Shown: positions 35,243-43,015, counted from the stretch's first letter. The stretch: 64,000 nucleotides of DNA from Komagataeibacter sp. FNDCF1 (GCF_021295335.1 NZ_JAIWOT010000001.1:1181001-1245000); one strand, 5' to 3'. The notes: generated from the letters alone by a model not told the origin. Numbers and translations are program-made.

Positions 35243-35571
35243 ACAACGTTATGGAAATTGGCGGCCACCGGGCCGTCATCCAGTTTGATCCGGAAATCGG
35301 CATGTTCCGGGGCGAATTCCTTGGCCTGAATGGCGGGGCGGACTTCTATGCCGACAGCGTGGAGGGACTGCGCAAGGAAGGCGAGACCTCGCTCCGCGTG
35401 TTTCTGAAGATGTGCGAGGAAAAGGGAATCGAGCCCACAAAACGCTATTCCGGCAAGTTCCAGGTTCGCCTGTCACCGGATGTCCATGCCCGCGCTGCTG
35501 AAATCGCGGCCGCCCGTGGCGTGAGCCTGAACCGGCTTGTCCAGGATGCGCTGGAGCTGGTGGAGCAGTAA
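35239..35571 (+). CDS. hicB: HicB-type antitoxin
   Basis: 110 residues. The N-terminal partial RNase H-like fold ('HRAVIQFDPEIGMFRGEFLG', 'ADFYADSVEGLRKEGETSLR') is followed by a ribbon-helix-helix ('KFQVRLSPDVHARAAEIAAA' and 'VSLNRLVQDALEL'). It should neutralise HicA and repress the operon through the C-terminal domain. Confidence 0.9.
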   Translation: MNNVMEIGGHRAVIQFDPEIGMFRGEFLGLNGGADFYADSVEGLRKEGETSLRVFLKMCEEKGIEPTKRYSGKFQVRLSPDVHARAAEIAAARGVSLNRLVQDALELVEQ

Positions 35572-35624
35572 GGTTCACCCAGCGATCAGATCATAAATTA
35601 CTGGTGCTGGTTCGCCAGTGAAGC

Positions 35625-35662
35625 AAACGGCAGGGCCTTCGGGTTCCTGCCGTTTTGGTTTT
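35625..35662 (+). terminator. Rho-independent terminator of hicAB
   Basis: Stem AAACGGCAGG/CCTGCCGTTT at 35625-35634 and 35646-35655, 11-base loop, followed by TGGTTTTTG. Confidence 0.75.
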
Positions 35663-35765
35663 TGACACAGAATGTGTGCATCTTGTGTCTAAGATCCCTA
35701 ATGCACACCATATGTAGTGCTTTGCCCCTTCCAATATTTTGAAGGTACGGCTATTCAGATTTTAG

Positions 35766-35803
35766 ACAAAAAGAAAGGGGCTAGGATTCGCGGTCCTGCC
35801 CCT
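35766..35803 (-). terminator. Terminator-like hairpin on the minus strand
   Basis: On the minus strand, GGGGCAGGA pairs with TCCTAGCCCC (one bulge), followed by TTTCTTTTTG. Just upstream on the same strand is a 13-codon frame (35863 to 35822, MTRATQESIPQAA). No longer gene exists in the 349-bp gap 35572-35920, so a short transcript is possible. Confidence 0.45.
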
Positions 35804-35920
35804 CTCTGCTCCGCAAGCGTTTAGGCCGCCTGCGGAATGCTCTCTTGTGTAGCACGGGTCATATGGCCCGTACAAGAAGTAGGGTCAAGGGCGGCTTATA
35901 TTAAAACTGGAGGCCCCAAT

Positions 35921-36094
35921 ATGGCGGCTCATAAGCCTGCCGGTCGTGGACCGGTTTCCCCCAATACTTCTTCCCGCGTGAAAACAGTTGCCGCAAATGT
36001 CCTGAATACAGGGCGCGCAACACCTGCACAGGCCAAGACGCTGGCAGCCTCTGTCATGCGTCACGAACCTGCTCACAAGGGGCCAAAGAAGTAA
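35921..36094 (+). CDS. Small basic phage protein
   Basis: 57 residues, ATG at 35921 after TGGAGG. Lys/Arg/Ala-rich ('SSRVKTVAANVLNTGRATPA', ending 'HKGPKK'). No family recognised. It ends inside the convergent gene at 36054. Confidence 0.5.
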   Translation: MAAHKPAGRGPVSPNTSSRVKTVAANVLNTGRATPAQAKTLAASVMRHEPAHKGPKK

Positions 36095-36329
36095 GCTGCT
36101 GTATCGCTGAACGCGGTATATGCATAACGCCATTGGCTTGGGGACGCTCGCTTGTGGCGTCCCCAATGCTGAGAGCAACTACGATACCTGCTGATGTATC
36201 ATGGATCAGATGGCCTACCGTCTGGCAGACGATTGGGGCAGGCTTGAGAATTTCATCTGCCCATTGCCAAGCGGCCTCAGGCTGCCCGCTATCAAGCCAC
36301 ATCACAACGACTATCGGATAATCGCTCAT
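36054..36329 (-). CDS. Hypothetical phage protein, last of a chain of overlapping genes
   Basis: 91 residues from an ATG at 36329 that overlaps the previous stop as ATGA. The sequence 'YPIVVVMWLDSGQPEAAWQW' and 'VGHLIHDTSAGIVVALSIGD' suggests a small soluble alpha/beta protein. No family recognised. Confidence 0.5.
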   Translation of the reverse strand: MSDYPIVVVMWLDSGQPEAAWQWADEILKPAPIVCQTVGHLIHDTSAGIVVALSIGDATSERPQANGVMHIPRSAIQQLTSLAPCEQVRDA

Positions 36330-36382
36330 TTCTGACGCTCTCTCCGTAAACAGAACAGCCGGTGCAGCCAACGCCAGATCAT
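36326..36382 (-). CDS. 18-codon phage frame in overlapping chain
   Basis: MIWRWLHRLFCLRRERQK, hydrophobic start with a very basic end. Both its start and stop overlap neighbours by ATGA. Its reality rests on this position; it could act only as a translational coupler. Confidence 0.35.
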   Translation of the reverse strand: MIWRWLHRLFCLRRERQK

Positions 36383-36501
36383 GGCGCTGGCGTCCCAAGG
36401 TTATCGCGTACATAGCGCTGGTGGTCGCGGCGCTCTACAAAGTAGATCACCCAGCCCAGCGCGGACTGCGCCCCGATGATGCCGAGCGCCACCCAGATCA
36501 T
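36379..36501 (-). CDS. Tiny phage membrane protein
   Basis: 40 residues with one span (MIWVALGIIGAQSALGWVIY) and a charged tail ('FVERRDHQRYVRD'). Overlaps both neighbours by ATGA. A paralogue lies at 34388-34516 outside the prophage, showing that this short frame is conserved and real. Possible holin-associated or spanin-like component, but this is inference only. Confidence 0.55.
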   Translation of the reverse strand: MIWVALGIIGAQSALGWVIYFVERRDHQRYVRDNLGTPAP

Positions 36502-36611
36502 TCCATCCGCCCCCGCTGCCAGCAGTCGCGCGCGAACGCGATGAGCAGATAACCCACCGCGCAGGCTGCCCCCAGCACGAAGCCGAGAGCCAATCCGGTG
36601 TAGAAGTTCAC
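36498..36611 (-). CDS. Tiny phage membrane protein
   Basis: 37 residues starting with GTG at 36611 overlapping the previous stop (GTGA). One span ('GLALGFVLGAACAVGYLLIA') then 'RDCWQRGRME'. No family recognised; position suggests a lysis or host-membrane role. Confidence 0.5.
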   Translation of the reverse strand: MNFYTGLALGFVLGAACAVGYLLIAFARDCWQRGRME

Positions 36612-36808
36612 GATGCCTGGATGGCCGCGTTGTCGGCCTTGCACTTGGCGTAGATCGCCTCGATGTCGGCTACGGTCGGACCAGTGCTGCTTTTGGTCTG
36701 TTCGACCGCCTGCACGATGGTGGTCCAGGCCTCGGGCCCGTATTTCTCGATCAGGCCGATGACGGTGGTGGCACCGCTTACGATGGCGCTCAGTTCTGCT
36801 GCATCCAT
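36608..36808 (-). CDS. Small phage protein
   Basis: 66 residues from the ATG at 36808 (MDAAELSAIVSGATTVIGLI). Helical, acidic, no known family. One base separates it from the preceding lipoprotein gene's stop, and its own stop overlaps the next start. Confidence 0.5.
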   Translation of the reverse strand: MDAAELSAIVSGATTVIGLIEKYGPEAWTTIVQAVEQTKSSTGPTVADIEAIYAKCKADNAAIQAS

Positions 36809-36809
36809 G

Positions 36810-37172
36810 TCAGTTGCTCTCCGTGGTGGTGCCGGTCTGGGCATCGACCAGCGCGGACTGCAGGCCGGCCAGCGCGCTTTCGGCGGTGGAAACGGTGGTG
36901 GTTGTCAGGCTGCTGCCTGACGTGACGGCACTGTCCAGCGTGGTGAGCGGGGTCAGAGCGGCCGCGGCGGCCGTCTTGATCTCGGCCTTGATGGTGGCAT
37001 TCACGTTGCCGCTGGCCAGATAGGCTTCGGCACCGGTGGCCGCCACATGGTAGGCGCTCATGGTGTCGTATGCAGCCTTCTGCAGGTTCACCTGCTTATC
37101 GGATGCACAGGCGCCGAGGGAGGCCAGCGAGAAGATGGCAGCACAGGCCGCCAGACGGGATCGTTTGGTCAT
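36810..37172 (-). CDS. Phage-encoded lipoprotein
   Basis: 120 residues with signal 'LAACAAIFSLASLGACASDK' (lipobox LGAC near residue 22). The mature part is Ala/Thr-rich and helical. Phage lipoproteins can block superinfection or take part in lysis; which applies here is unknown. Confidence 0.6.
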   Translation of the reverse strand: MTKRSRLAACAAIFSLASLGACASDKQVNLQKAAYDTMSAYHVAATGAEAYLASGNVNATIKAEIKTAAAAALTPLTTLDSAVTSGSSLTTTTVSTAESALAGLQSALVDAQTGTTTESN

Positions 37173-37181
37173 GTCGGTTCC

Positions 37182-37445
37182 TTATGGCCAGAGCACAGCT
37201 GGCGTGTAGGCGGCCCACGTGTTCTCTGCCGTGCAGACGTAGATGCCGCTGGATGCGAAGATGATGGTGCCGGGCGTACCGGCGGCAGTGGACGATGCAG
37301 GTGCCGTACCAATGGTCACGATCAGATTGCCAGCCGTATCCATGCCCGGCGCGCTGGTGGCGATCATGCGCTGGGTGTCCCGTCGCGTCGGATACAGGCC
37401 GGGGTCGAACCGGCCCGGCCGCCGGATGGGGTTAGGCGTTCCCAT
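37182..37445 (-). CDS. Hypothetical phage protein
   Basis: 87 residues, beta-rich ('NLIVTIGTAPASSTAAGTPG', 'SSGIYVCTAENTWAAYTP'), resembling small proteins near tail-fibre genes. Overlaps the upstream membrane-protein gene by 14 bases. Confidence 0.5.
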   Translation of the reverse strand: MGTPNPIRRPGRFDPGLYPTRRDTQRMIATSAPGMDTAGNLIVTIGTAPASSTAAGTPGTIIFASSGIYVCTAENTWAAYTPAVLWP

Positions 37446-37782
37446 TGGCCGCCAGCTCCGGTTTGCCCTTCTTGTTCAGGACAGGGATGCCTGCTGCCGC
37501 CACGGCCTGCTTGGCGGCCGGCTTGTCCGCCACCGGCACGCGCACGCCGGACTGTCCCGGCTTGAAGTGGTTTTCTGCCCAGCCGATGTTCAGGCCGATG
37601 GTGGTCATGACCTGATAGGCCACGGCCCACCTGCTGCCCGCGTGCGGCGGCGGGATCATTGCCGTGGCGGCCCCGCAGGCGATGATGAACAGGGCCACGT
37701 ACAGGTCATACTGAACAGGCACGTATTCCAGCATCATGCCAATGACAGCTCCGAGGCCGCCGAATTTTGCCGCGGTATTCAT
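37432..37782 (-). CDS. Phage membrane protein, possible holin
   Basis: 116 residues with two N-terminal spans ('FGGLGAVIGMMLEYVPVQYD' and 'LYVALFIIACGAATAM') and a basic C-terminal tail. It starts four bases before the end of the endolysin gene, the place where holins are often found. The holin call is inference. Confidence 0.5.
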   Translation of the reverse strand: MNTAAKFGGLGAVIGMMLEYVPVQYDLYVALFIIACGAATAMIPPPHAGSRWAVAYQVMTTIGLNIGWAENHFKPGQSGVRVPVADKPAAKQAVAAAGIPVLNKKGKPELAANGNA

Positions 37783-38201
37783 GCGCCATCTCCATGCAGG
37801 CCGATCCGGTAGAAGTCATGATGGCCGATTGTCTTGATAAAAAACCGGGGCAGTGCCCACATCGGGGCCGGGCTGCCGTGTCGGTAATAGCTGTCGGCCC
37901 CGTCCGTCAGGTCCACCAGCGTGCGGGCGACCAGTTGCAGAGCCAGTTCGTGCGCCAGCCGGTATTGCGGGTCAGACGGGTTCAGGCTGGCCAGCTTGGC
38001 GGCGTTAGGGTCGCCCGCGTTCCAGCAAGAGAACTGCCAGGGTGCCAGGCAGACGGATGTAATATCCGTCCCCCACCAGCCGGGGTGTGCCGCGCGGTTG
38101 CCGATTACATTGAGGACCGCCTGCATGCCGCACTGGCCCTCCCCCCTCGCCTCGCCCCATGCGGTGTGGGCGGCGGCATCTATGGCGGTGGCGTCCATCA
38201 T
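37779..38201 (-). CDS. Cell wall hydrolase, SleB/endolysin type
   Basis: 140 residues from the ATG at 38201. 'AIDAAAHTAWGEARGEGQCG' and 'MQAVLNVIGNRAAHPGWWG' match the Hydrolase_2 (SleB) domain, with the catalytic Glu in the GEARGEG motif. 'CLAPWQFSCWN' follows, as in the family. Likely the prophage endolysin. The start overlaps the previous stop by one base. Confidence 0.85.
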   Translation of the reverse strand: MMDATAIDAAAHTAWGEARGEGQCGMQAVLNVIGNRAAHPGWWGTDITSVCLAPWQFSCWNAGDPNAAKLASLNPSDPQYRLAHELALQLVARTLVDLTDGADSYYRHGSPAPMWALPRFFIKTIGHHDFYRIGLHGDGA

Positions 38202-38575
38202 CAGCCAAACACCCCATGCCAGACGTGGCAGACACCCCGCCACGCGGCATCACCTATCTGCCCCCAGCCCAGCAGGCCGGTAATCAGGACGGCCCAGAAC
38301 ATCATCCGCTTGTCACGGGCCGCTTCCCGTTCCTCGATCCGGCCAAGGCGCGATGACAGATCGTTGTCTCGATTGTCCTGCTTTTCCTGCAGGGCGCTGA
38401 AACGATCGTTCATTTCGCGGCGGGTTTCGGCAGCATTGTCGTTGACCGCCTGCATCAGAAGCGCGTTCTGGTGCTTCATATCGTCGCGCAGGTTGTCCTG
38501 CACACCTTCGACCCGGGCCACGCGCTCACGCACCACGGCGACTTCCTCGACCGTGGCATATCGGGGATCGGTCAT
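38201..38575 (-). CDS. Phage coiled-coil membrane protein
   Basis: 124 residues: a long charged coiled coil (about residues 10-85, 'VEEVAVVRERVARVEGVQDN') followed by one C-terminal span ('MMFWAVLITGLLGWGQIG'). This is the layout of some phage Rz-like or DUF1515-like proteins. It lies directly upstream of the endolysin. Confidence 0.55.
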   Translation of the reverse strand: MTDPRYATVEEVAVVRERVARVEGVQDNLRDDMKHQNALLMQAVNDNAAETRREMNDRFSALQEKQDNRDNDLSSRLGRIEEREAARDKRMMFWAVLITGLLGWGQIGDAAWRGVCHVWHGVFG

Positions 38576-38868
38576 CAGTGAGATACCGCCTCACCGGACA
38601 CACCAGTCCAGGCGCTGCCGTTCCAGAGCACCAGTACGCCAGCGCTTCCGCTGCCGATCCGGCAGTCAGAACAGAAGGAAGGAACGCCGATCTGTCCCGA
38701 CGCGGGAAGCATGGCGTATGTGGTGGAAAGCGGAACGCCTATACCCTGAGATCCCGGCGTCTGCGCACCGAAGTCAAACAGGCCGTGGTCCATGGGAGAC
38801 GCGGGTGCGGCATGCGCCTGCACCGTGACAAGAAGGCTGGCGGCTGCCAGAAGGTGAGAGAAGCGCAT
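38575..38868 (-). CDS. Exported phage protein
   Basis: 97 residues with a signal peptide ('LLAAASLLVTVQAHA') and a short beta-rich mature part with a CxxC ('FCSDCRIGSGSAGVLVLWNG'). Overlaps the next start. Unknown function. Confidence 0.5.
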   Translation of the reverse strand: MRFSHLLAAASLLVTVQAHAAPASPMDHGLFDFGAQTPGSQGIGVPLSTTYAMLPASGQIGVPSFCSDCRIGSGSAGVLVLWNGSAWTGVSGEAVSH

Positions 38869-38947
38869 GCCGTCCCCGAAACTGAATGATCAGGATTTCG
38901 GGGTATGGGTGGTTTGTTAGTACGGTGTGGAGATATGGAGGACTATC

Positions 38948-39247
38948 ATGGCACTTAAGATGCACGCGTCCCTCGCCGTAAACGTAGGCGACTGGATCAG
39001 GACCGAACTGGTTGAGCCCCATGGCCTGAAGATCAAGGATCTGGCCGAACACTTCGGGGTGTCCCGGCAGGCGCTGAGCGCCCTGCTGAATGGTCGCGCC
39101 CACCTGTCCGCCGATATGGCGATCCGGTTTGAAAAGGCGTTTGGCGTGAAGGCCGATACCCTGATGCGCATGCAGGTGGCATGGGACATGGCGCAGGCCC
39201 GCACGCATGAGGCCGACCTGCATGTGCGGCCCCTTGTCGCAGCATAG
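38948..39247 (+). CDS. HigA-family antitoxin-like XRE protein, no toxin beside it
   Basis: 99 residues, ATG at 38948 after GGAGG. XRE HTH 'LKIKDLAEHFGVSRQALSAL' and 'NGRAHLSADMAIRFEKAFGV' match VapI/HigA antitoxins. No HigB-like gene lies next to it on either side. It might be a phage repressor or an anti-toxin used against host systems. Confidence 0.75.
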   Translation: MALKMHASLAVNVGDWIRTELVEPHGLKIKDLAEHFGVSRQALSALLNGRAHLSADMAIRFEKAFGVKADTLMRMQVAWDMAQARTHEADLHVRPLVAA

Positions 39248-39296
39248 TAGTCTGGTTGCGTCCCCTCCCCGCACAGGCAGGGAGGGAACGTGGCGC

Positions 39297-39797
39297 CTAC
39301 CGGCCTAACTGCCGGGTGCGCTCCTGCTTGATCCGCTGCACGTCATTCCACATTTGCATGATGCCGTGCGCGGCAGCCCGCAGGCTGCGCTCGCAGTTGT
39401 CGGTATCGGCCTTGTCTGGGTGGTGGTAGATGCGGGTGCAGACGGCCAGCGCCTTGCCCAGTTCACCGGCGACCTCGGTAGAAGTCAGGGGCTGCGCATC
39501 TTCAAAGAAGTCGGGCTTCTGCGGCGCGAGATCGACCGCCTGTCCCACGTCTTCCGTCCGTATATACCGCCCCAGCACCTTCACCCCGATCAGGACCTGC
39601 TCCCCAAGCGGGTTGACGGCCCGGACCAGCCCGGTGCGCGAGCGGGCCAGGCGTTCCCATTCCGCCGTGGGTTCCAGCCGGGCCACGACGATTTTGCCCT
39701 TTTCGTTGACAATCACGGCCTCGCTGCCCGGCGCAAGGTGGCAGTCATTCGCATCAAACAGGATCAGCTTGCCGCCAAGCTGTATGGCCCCGCTCAC
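39297..39797 (-). CDS. Hypothetical phage protein
   Basis: 166 residues. The N-terminal part ('LFDANDCHLAPGSEAVIVNE', 'VVARLEPTAEWERLARS', 'GVKVLGRYI') recalls the beta-barrel of S24/LexA-like peptidases, but I see no clear Ser-Lys catalytic pair, so this is only a resemblance. It starts inside the stop of the Rha/KilAC gene. Confidence 0.5.
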   Translation of the reverse strand: MSGAIQLGGKLILFDANDCHLAPGSEAVIVNEKGKIVVARLEPTAEWERLARSRTGLVRAVNPLGEQVLIGVKVLGRYIRTEDVGQAVDLAPQKPDFFEDAQPLTSTEVAGELGKALAVCTRIYHHPDKADTDNCERSLRAAAHGIMQMWNDVQRIKQERTRQLGR

Positions 39798-40597
39798 GTT
39801 GGTGTTGCTCCGGAGCGATGCGCGAAAGGGCGCGGGGTGGCCTTCCGGGCCAGCTCAGCGGGCAGCGTGGTGTCATCGCCCGGCACGTCACCGATGATCG
39901 TCCTAATCTTCGCCAGCCCCTTCTGCGTAATCATCGGCTGGCCCACGCCTTCGACATACCCGCTCCGCTTGACCTCGACGTTCTTGGACTCCATCAGACC
40001 CGCCTTGATCTTGTCGGCATAGGCGCACTTGCGGCCCGTGACGCTGTGGATATAGAGCCAGCCGAGTTCGATCAGCCGGTTGATGAACTTCCGCTCCGGC
40101 CACCCGCACTGCTGGGCCGCGGAACGCAGGTTATGGACGCCTTCGAGGGATGCCAGTTTGTCGAGGGCTGCCACCTTGGGTTCCAGCGCCTTCTTTTCCT
40201 CGGCCAGCTTGTCTCGCTCCTGCGCCAGGCGACCGGCTTCGAGAAGGGCTTCGGCGTAGGTCTTGGGGAGTGCCGGGGCCTGCTGGGCTTCAAGTTCCAT
40301 CCAGCGGCGGACTACCTTCAGGCGAAGATCGGCGCGGTAGCCAAGGATGAGGTTGTAGGTCAGGTCGCGGGGGAGATTGTAGCATTTGCGCTGTTCTCCC
40401 TTCGCATCGACATAAACGCCCTCAAATTTGAGGCGGTCGATTTCTACGTCTTTAAGCATTTTTTCGATGTCACGAACCACGTTGTCGTGGCGTTTTCCAG
40501 TCAGGTCTGCAATTTCCCGGCTCGACATGGTAATCGCGTTTTCGATGGAAGTGGGGGATAGAGATATGTTAAGAGTGCTCATACGAGTGACTTTCAT
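39794..40597 (-). CDS. Rha-family regulator with KilAC-type C-terminal domain (antirepressor)
   Basis: 267 residues. N-terminal Rha domain: 'MSSREIADLTGKRHDNVVRD', 'CYNLPRDLTYNLILGYRADL', 'RLKVVRRWMELE'. A coiled linker follows, then a KilAC-like (ANT) domain: 'WPERKFINRLIELGWLYIHS' and 'QPMITQKGLAKI'. Such proteins act as antirepressors or switch regulators. It directly follows a small Arc-like gene in an operon, the same order as arc-ant in P22. Confidence 0.82.
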   Translation of the reverse strand: MKVTRMSTLNISLSPTSIENAITMSSREIADLTGKRHDNVVRDIEKMLKDVEIDRLKFEGVYVDAKGEQRKCYNLPRDLTYNLILGYRADLRLKVVRRWMELEAQQAPALPKTYAEALLEAGRLAQERDKLAEEKKALEPKVAALDKLASLEGVHNLRSAAQQCGWPERKFINRLIELGWLYIHSVTGRKCAYADKIKAGLMESKNVEVKRSGYVEGVGQPMITQKGLAKIRTIIGDVPGDDTTLPAELARKATPRPFAHRSGATPT

Positions 40598-40606
40598 TGT
40601 AGGTGG

Positions 40607-40786
40607 TCATTCAGAGGCGTCGGATGTGCTGCCAGGCTGATCCGACGCCTTTTCTGTTTCCGCAAGAGTGCGGACGATGCTCAAAAATTCCTTGTTAATG
40701 CTCCGATCATTCTTCGCCGCCCGCCCCCGTAGATAGTGCAGAAGCGTTCGCTCCATTCGAAATGTTATGCTTGCTGTTTCTGTCAT
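40607..40786 (-). CDS. Arc-like ribbon-helix-helix repressor
   Basis: 59 residues starting MTETASITFRMERTLLHYLR and continuing 'GRAAKNDRSINKEFLSIVRT'. The beta strand SITFRM, the two helices and the RSxNxE signature match Arc/Mnt proteins; P22 Arc is 53 residues. It is the first gene of an operon with the Rha/KilAC gene (9 bp gap) and is transcribed divergently from the Mnt-like gene. Confidence 0.72.
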   Translation of the reverse strand: MTETASITFRMERTLLHYLRGRAAKNDRSINKEFLSIVRTLAETEKASDQPGSTSDASE

Positions 40787-40799
40787 TTACCCCTCGCGC

Positions 40800-40875
40800 A
40801 ACCATATTGGTTTCATCCATCATATGACAGAGCAACCATTTTGGTGTCAATTGAAAAAATGCAACCATTGTGGTT
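40800..40875. promoter_or_regulatory. Divergent operator-promoter region of the prophage switch
   Basis: Three near-palindromes of the form AACCA-N3-TGGTT occur at 40800-40812, 40834-40846 (last base differs) and 40863-40875. The rightward promoter is TTGAAA (40851-40856) with TAGTAT (40875-40880). The leftward one is TTGACA (complement of 40845-40850) with TCATAT (complement of 40822-40827). The second operator sits in the leftward spacer and the third in the rightward spacer, so binding would block both. Confidence 0.7.
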
Positions 40876-40885
40876 AGTATTTTGC

Positions 40886-41191
40886 ATGACTGATGAGCGC
40901 CGCGTGCCCATAACCCTGCGTATGCCGAGGGAACTTTTGGACCGTTTAAAAGCGGCTGCCGACGCGCGCTCGCATTCCATGAACGCAGAGATCATACAAC
41001 GCCTTGAACAATCCCTGCCCATCAATGGACCACTATCAGAAATCAGTCCGGATAAATTAAGCCAAGACGAATCTTCATTGATCGAACTTTGGCGAAAAAT
41101 GGATAGCCCCCACCGCGAGGCAGTTCTGCATGTAGTTATTGGATTAACTAGAGTAAGTATTCTGAAAGAAAAGGGAATACTGAAAGAATAA
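40886..41191 (+). CDS. Mnt-like ribbon-helix-helix repressor
   Basis: 101 residues from the ATG at 40886. 'VPITLRMPRELLDRLKAAAD' and 'ARSHSMNAEIIQRLEQSLP' are the Arc-type strand and helices; P22 Mnt has RMPMEVREKLK and RSMNSE at the matching places. The C-terminal extension is helical, as in Mnt, where it makes the tetramer. Probably maintains lysogeny by repressing the Arc-like/antirepressor operon. Confidence 0.8.
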   Translation: MTDERRVPITLRMPRELLDRLKAAADARSHSMNAEIIQRLEQSLPINGPLSEISPDKLSQDESSLIELWRKMDSPHREAVLHVVIGLTRVSILKEKGILKE

Positions 41192-41705
41192 TTTTATATT
41201 ACAATCTGTTTATAGGTGGGGACTGAAAATTGCATGGATAATTCAAAAATTCCTTCATCCCTGTATGGGAGAAAATACCCTCTAAGGGACTAGACTTCCA
41301 TATCCTGAAGTGCCCCCGTTTCCCACGCGATCAATTTCGCGCTCCATCATCCAGGCATCTTCTTCGCCACAATACCCGCCTCATTTCATGCTATAATCAC
41401 TTAACGAAGCAAACGATGCGACTGTGGTCTGAAGATGTTTCTAAACGGAGACTGATCTCGCTTTAGTTAAAGCAATACGATGCAGCCTAAACACTATCCA
41501 ACGTGCATCGGATAGTGCGGCCAAATGGCCGCATTGAGAGGACTAAACCATGAATAAAATAGCAGATTTTAAATTCTAGGGAACATTGCTCCGATTCGAT
41601 GCATAATACAAATGCACCGCGGCAATACCTAAAATATGATTGTCAAGGGTTTCTACATAAAAATATCATGCTACCACCATCATCGGGTTTGACAGGAGAC
41701 GATTC
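41192..41705 (+). other. Gene-free leader of the ImmA/cyclase pair with two hairpins and a nonapeptide frame
   Basis: A 26-base hairpin (stem CACTATCC/GGATAGTG, 41492-41517) is followed directly by another (CGGCCA/TGGCCG, 41518-41531). Then GAGAGGA precedes an ATG at 41550 with a nine-residue frame (MNKIADFKF, stop at 41579). A promoter-like TTGTCA (41640) with TATCAT (41664), 18 bp apart, lies before the ImmA-like start at 41706, which has AGGAGA. The sequence is A+T-rich. The nonapeptide may be a decayed gene start or a leader. Confidence 0.45.
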
Positions 41706-42082
41706 ATGACGGGAGATCAGGCATTCGATTATGTCTATCCGCGTCCTAGTGGAGCCAGAAAGGCCGCAGTAGAAGCTTTTGCCGAGACTATTGCAAAAGA
41801 TGCAGGCTTCGAACCGGGGGGAGATATTTTTGGTTTCGTCGCTCAAATGGGCGGGAAAATTCTTGTTGGATCTTCCGGTTATGGCGACAATGAAAGTGGC
41901 TCCCTGATTGCCAAATCTTTTTCAGATTTTACGATATACGTATCATCCCTCACATCAATAGAGCGCGATAGGTTTACTATCGCACATGAACTGGGGCATC
42001 TCTTCCTCCACTTGCCACTGGTGGTTACAGATGACCCTGATTTTCTGATGCGCGCGACAAGAAATATCGACGAAAGCTCTGA

Positions 42083-43012
42083 GAGCCCGATCCGAAAGTT
42101 TTTCAAGCTTGACAATGCCTTGCTGTCCGTCGTGTGAGCATGCGGATCGAGGCGATCAATGTCCATGCGGTTGAGGAAGCAATGGACTTTTCCCAATCTT
42201 TGGCGAGCCGCCTGCACCGTCCCAGCCAGGCGAATGTCCGTTCAACCACCCAGCGGCGCGGCAGGATCTGAAAGCCCTTCGCCGTATCGGACCGCCTGAT
42301 GATTTCGACCGTCCATTTTCCCATGGAGGCGAGCGCGGATCGCAATTTGTTGCCAGCATAGCCGCCATCAGCAAAGATGTGGCGCAGCCAGGGAAAGCGC
42401 CTGCGTATTGCCGCCAGAACATCAACCGCCCCATCACGGTCCTGGATGTCGGCGGCATGAACGAGGAGAAAGATCAGGAAGCCGCAGGTGTCCGTCACGA
42501 TATGGCGCTTGCGGCCCTTGACCTTCTTACCCGCGTCATAGCCCGAAAGCCCGCCGCTTTCCGTGGTTTTTACCGACTGGCTATCAATCACGCCCGCGCT
42601 TGGAGAGGCTTCACGCCCCTCAATCTCGCGCAGGCTCATGACCAGGACCGTATTCATGACTTCGAACAATCCGGCATCACGCCAGGCGTAAAAATAGCGC
42701 CTGACGGTTGAGACCGGCGGAAAGCATTTCGGCAGCAAACGCCACGCACACCCGGCCGAGGCTATGTAGAGCATCGCGTTGACCACCTCGCGCATATCCG
42801 TCGTGCGGGGGCGACCACCCCGTTTCGCCGGGGGTATAAATGGCATGATCAGAGCCCACTCCTCGTCCGTCGTATCCGATGGATATCGCATTCCTTCCCG
42901 GCTATGTTCACGTCGGGCAATACCAGTCCATGTCACCATTCACTCCATCTCTTCGCAAAGACGGATGAATCACAACAGGCTGGTATTGTTCAAAAACTTT
43001 CGGATCGGGCTC
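42083..43012 (-). mobile_element. IS1031-type element, copy 2, 930 bp
   Basis: Starts GAGCCCGATCCGAAAGTTTT at 42083 after TGA (42080-42082). Ends at 43012, followed by TTA and then immediately by copy 3. It is the most diverged of the four copies. Confidence 0.93.
42103..42939 (-). CDS. IS1031-type transposase (copy 2)
   Basis: 278 residues, intact frame with all three DDE regions. It differs from the others at several sites, for example 'REHSREGMRYPSDTTDEEWA' near the start and 'SGGLSGYDAGKK' in the middle. Confidence 0.93.
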   Translation of the reverse strand: MVTWTGIARREHSREGMRYPSDTTDEEWALIMPFIPPAKRGGRPRTTDMREVVNAMLYIASAGCAWRLLPKCFPPVSTVRRYFYAWRDAGLFEVMNTVLVMSLREIEGREASPSAGVIDSQSVKTTESGGLSGYDAGKKVKGRKRHIVTDTCGFLIFLLVHAADIQDRDGAVDVLAAIRRRFPWLRHIFADGGYAGNKLRSALASMGKWTVEIIRRSDTAKGFQILPRRWVVERTFAWLGRCRRLAKDWEKSIASSTAWTLIASIRMLTRRTARHCQA

Positions 43013-43015
43013 TTA

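Noticed and set aside
39297-39797. S24/LexA-type phage repressor
   Set aside because: The beta-barrel likeness is weak and I could not place the catalytic Ser and Lys, so it is left as hypothetical.
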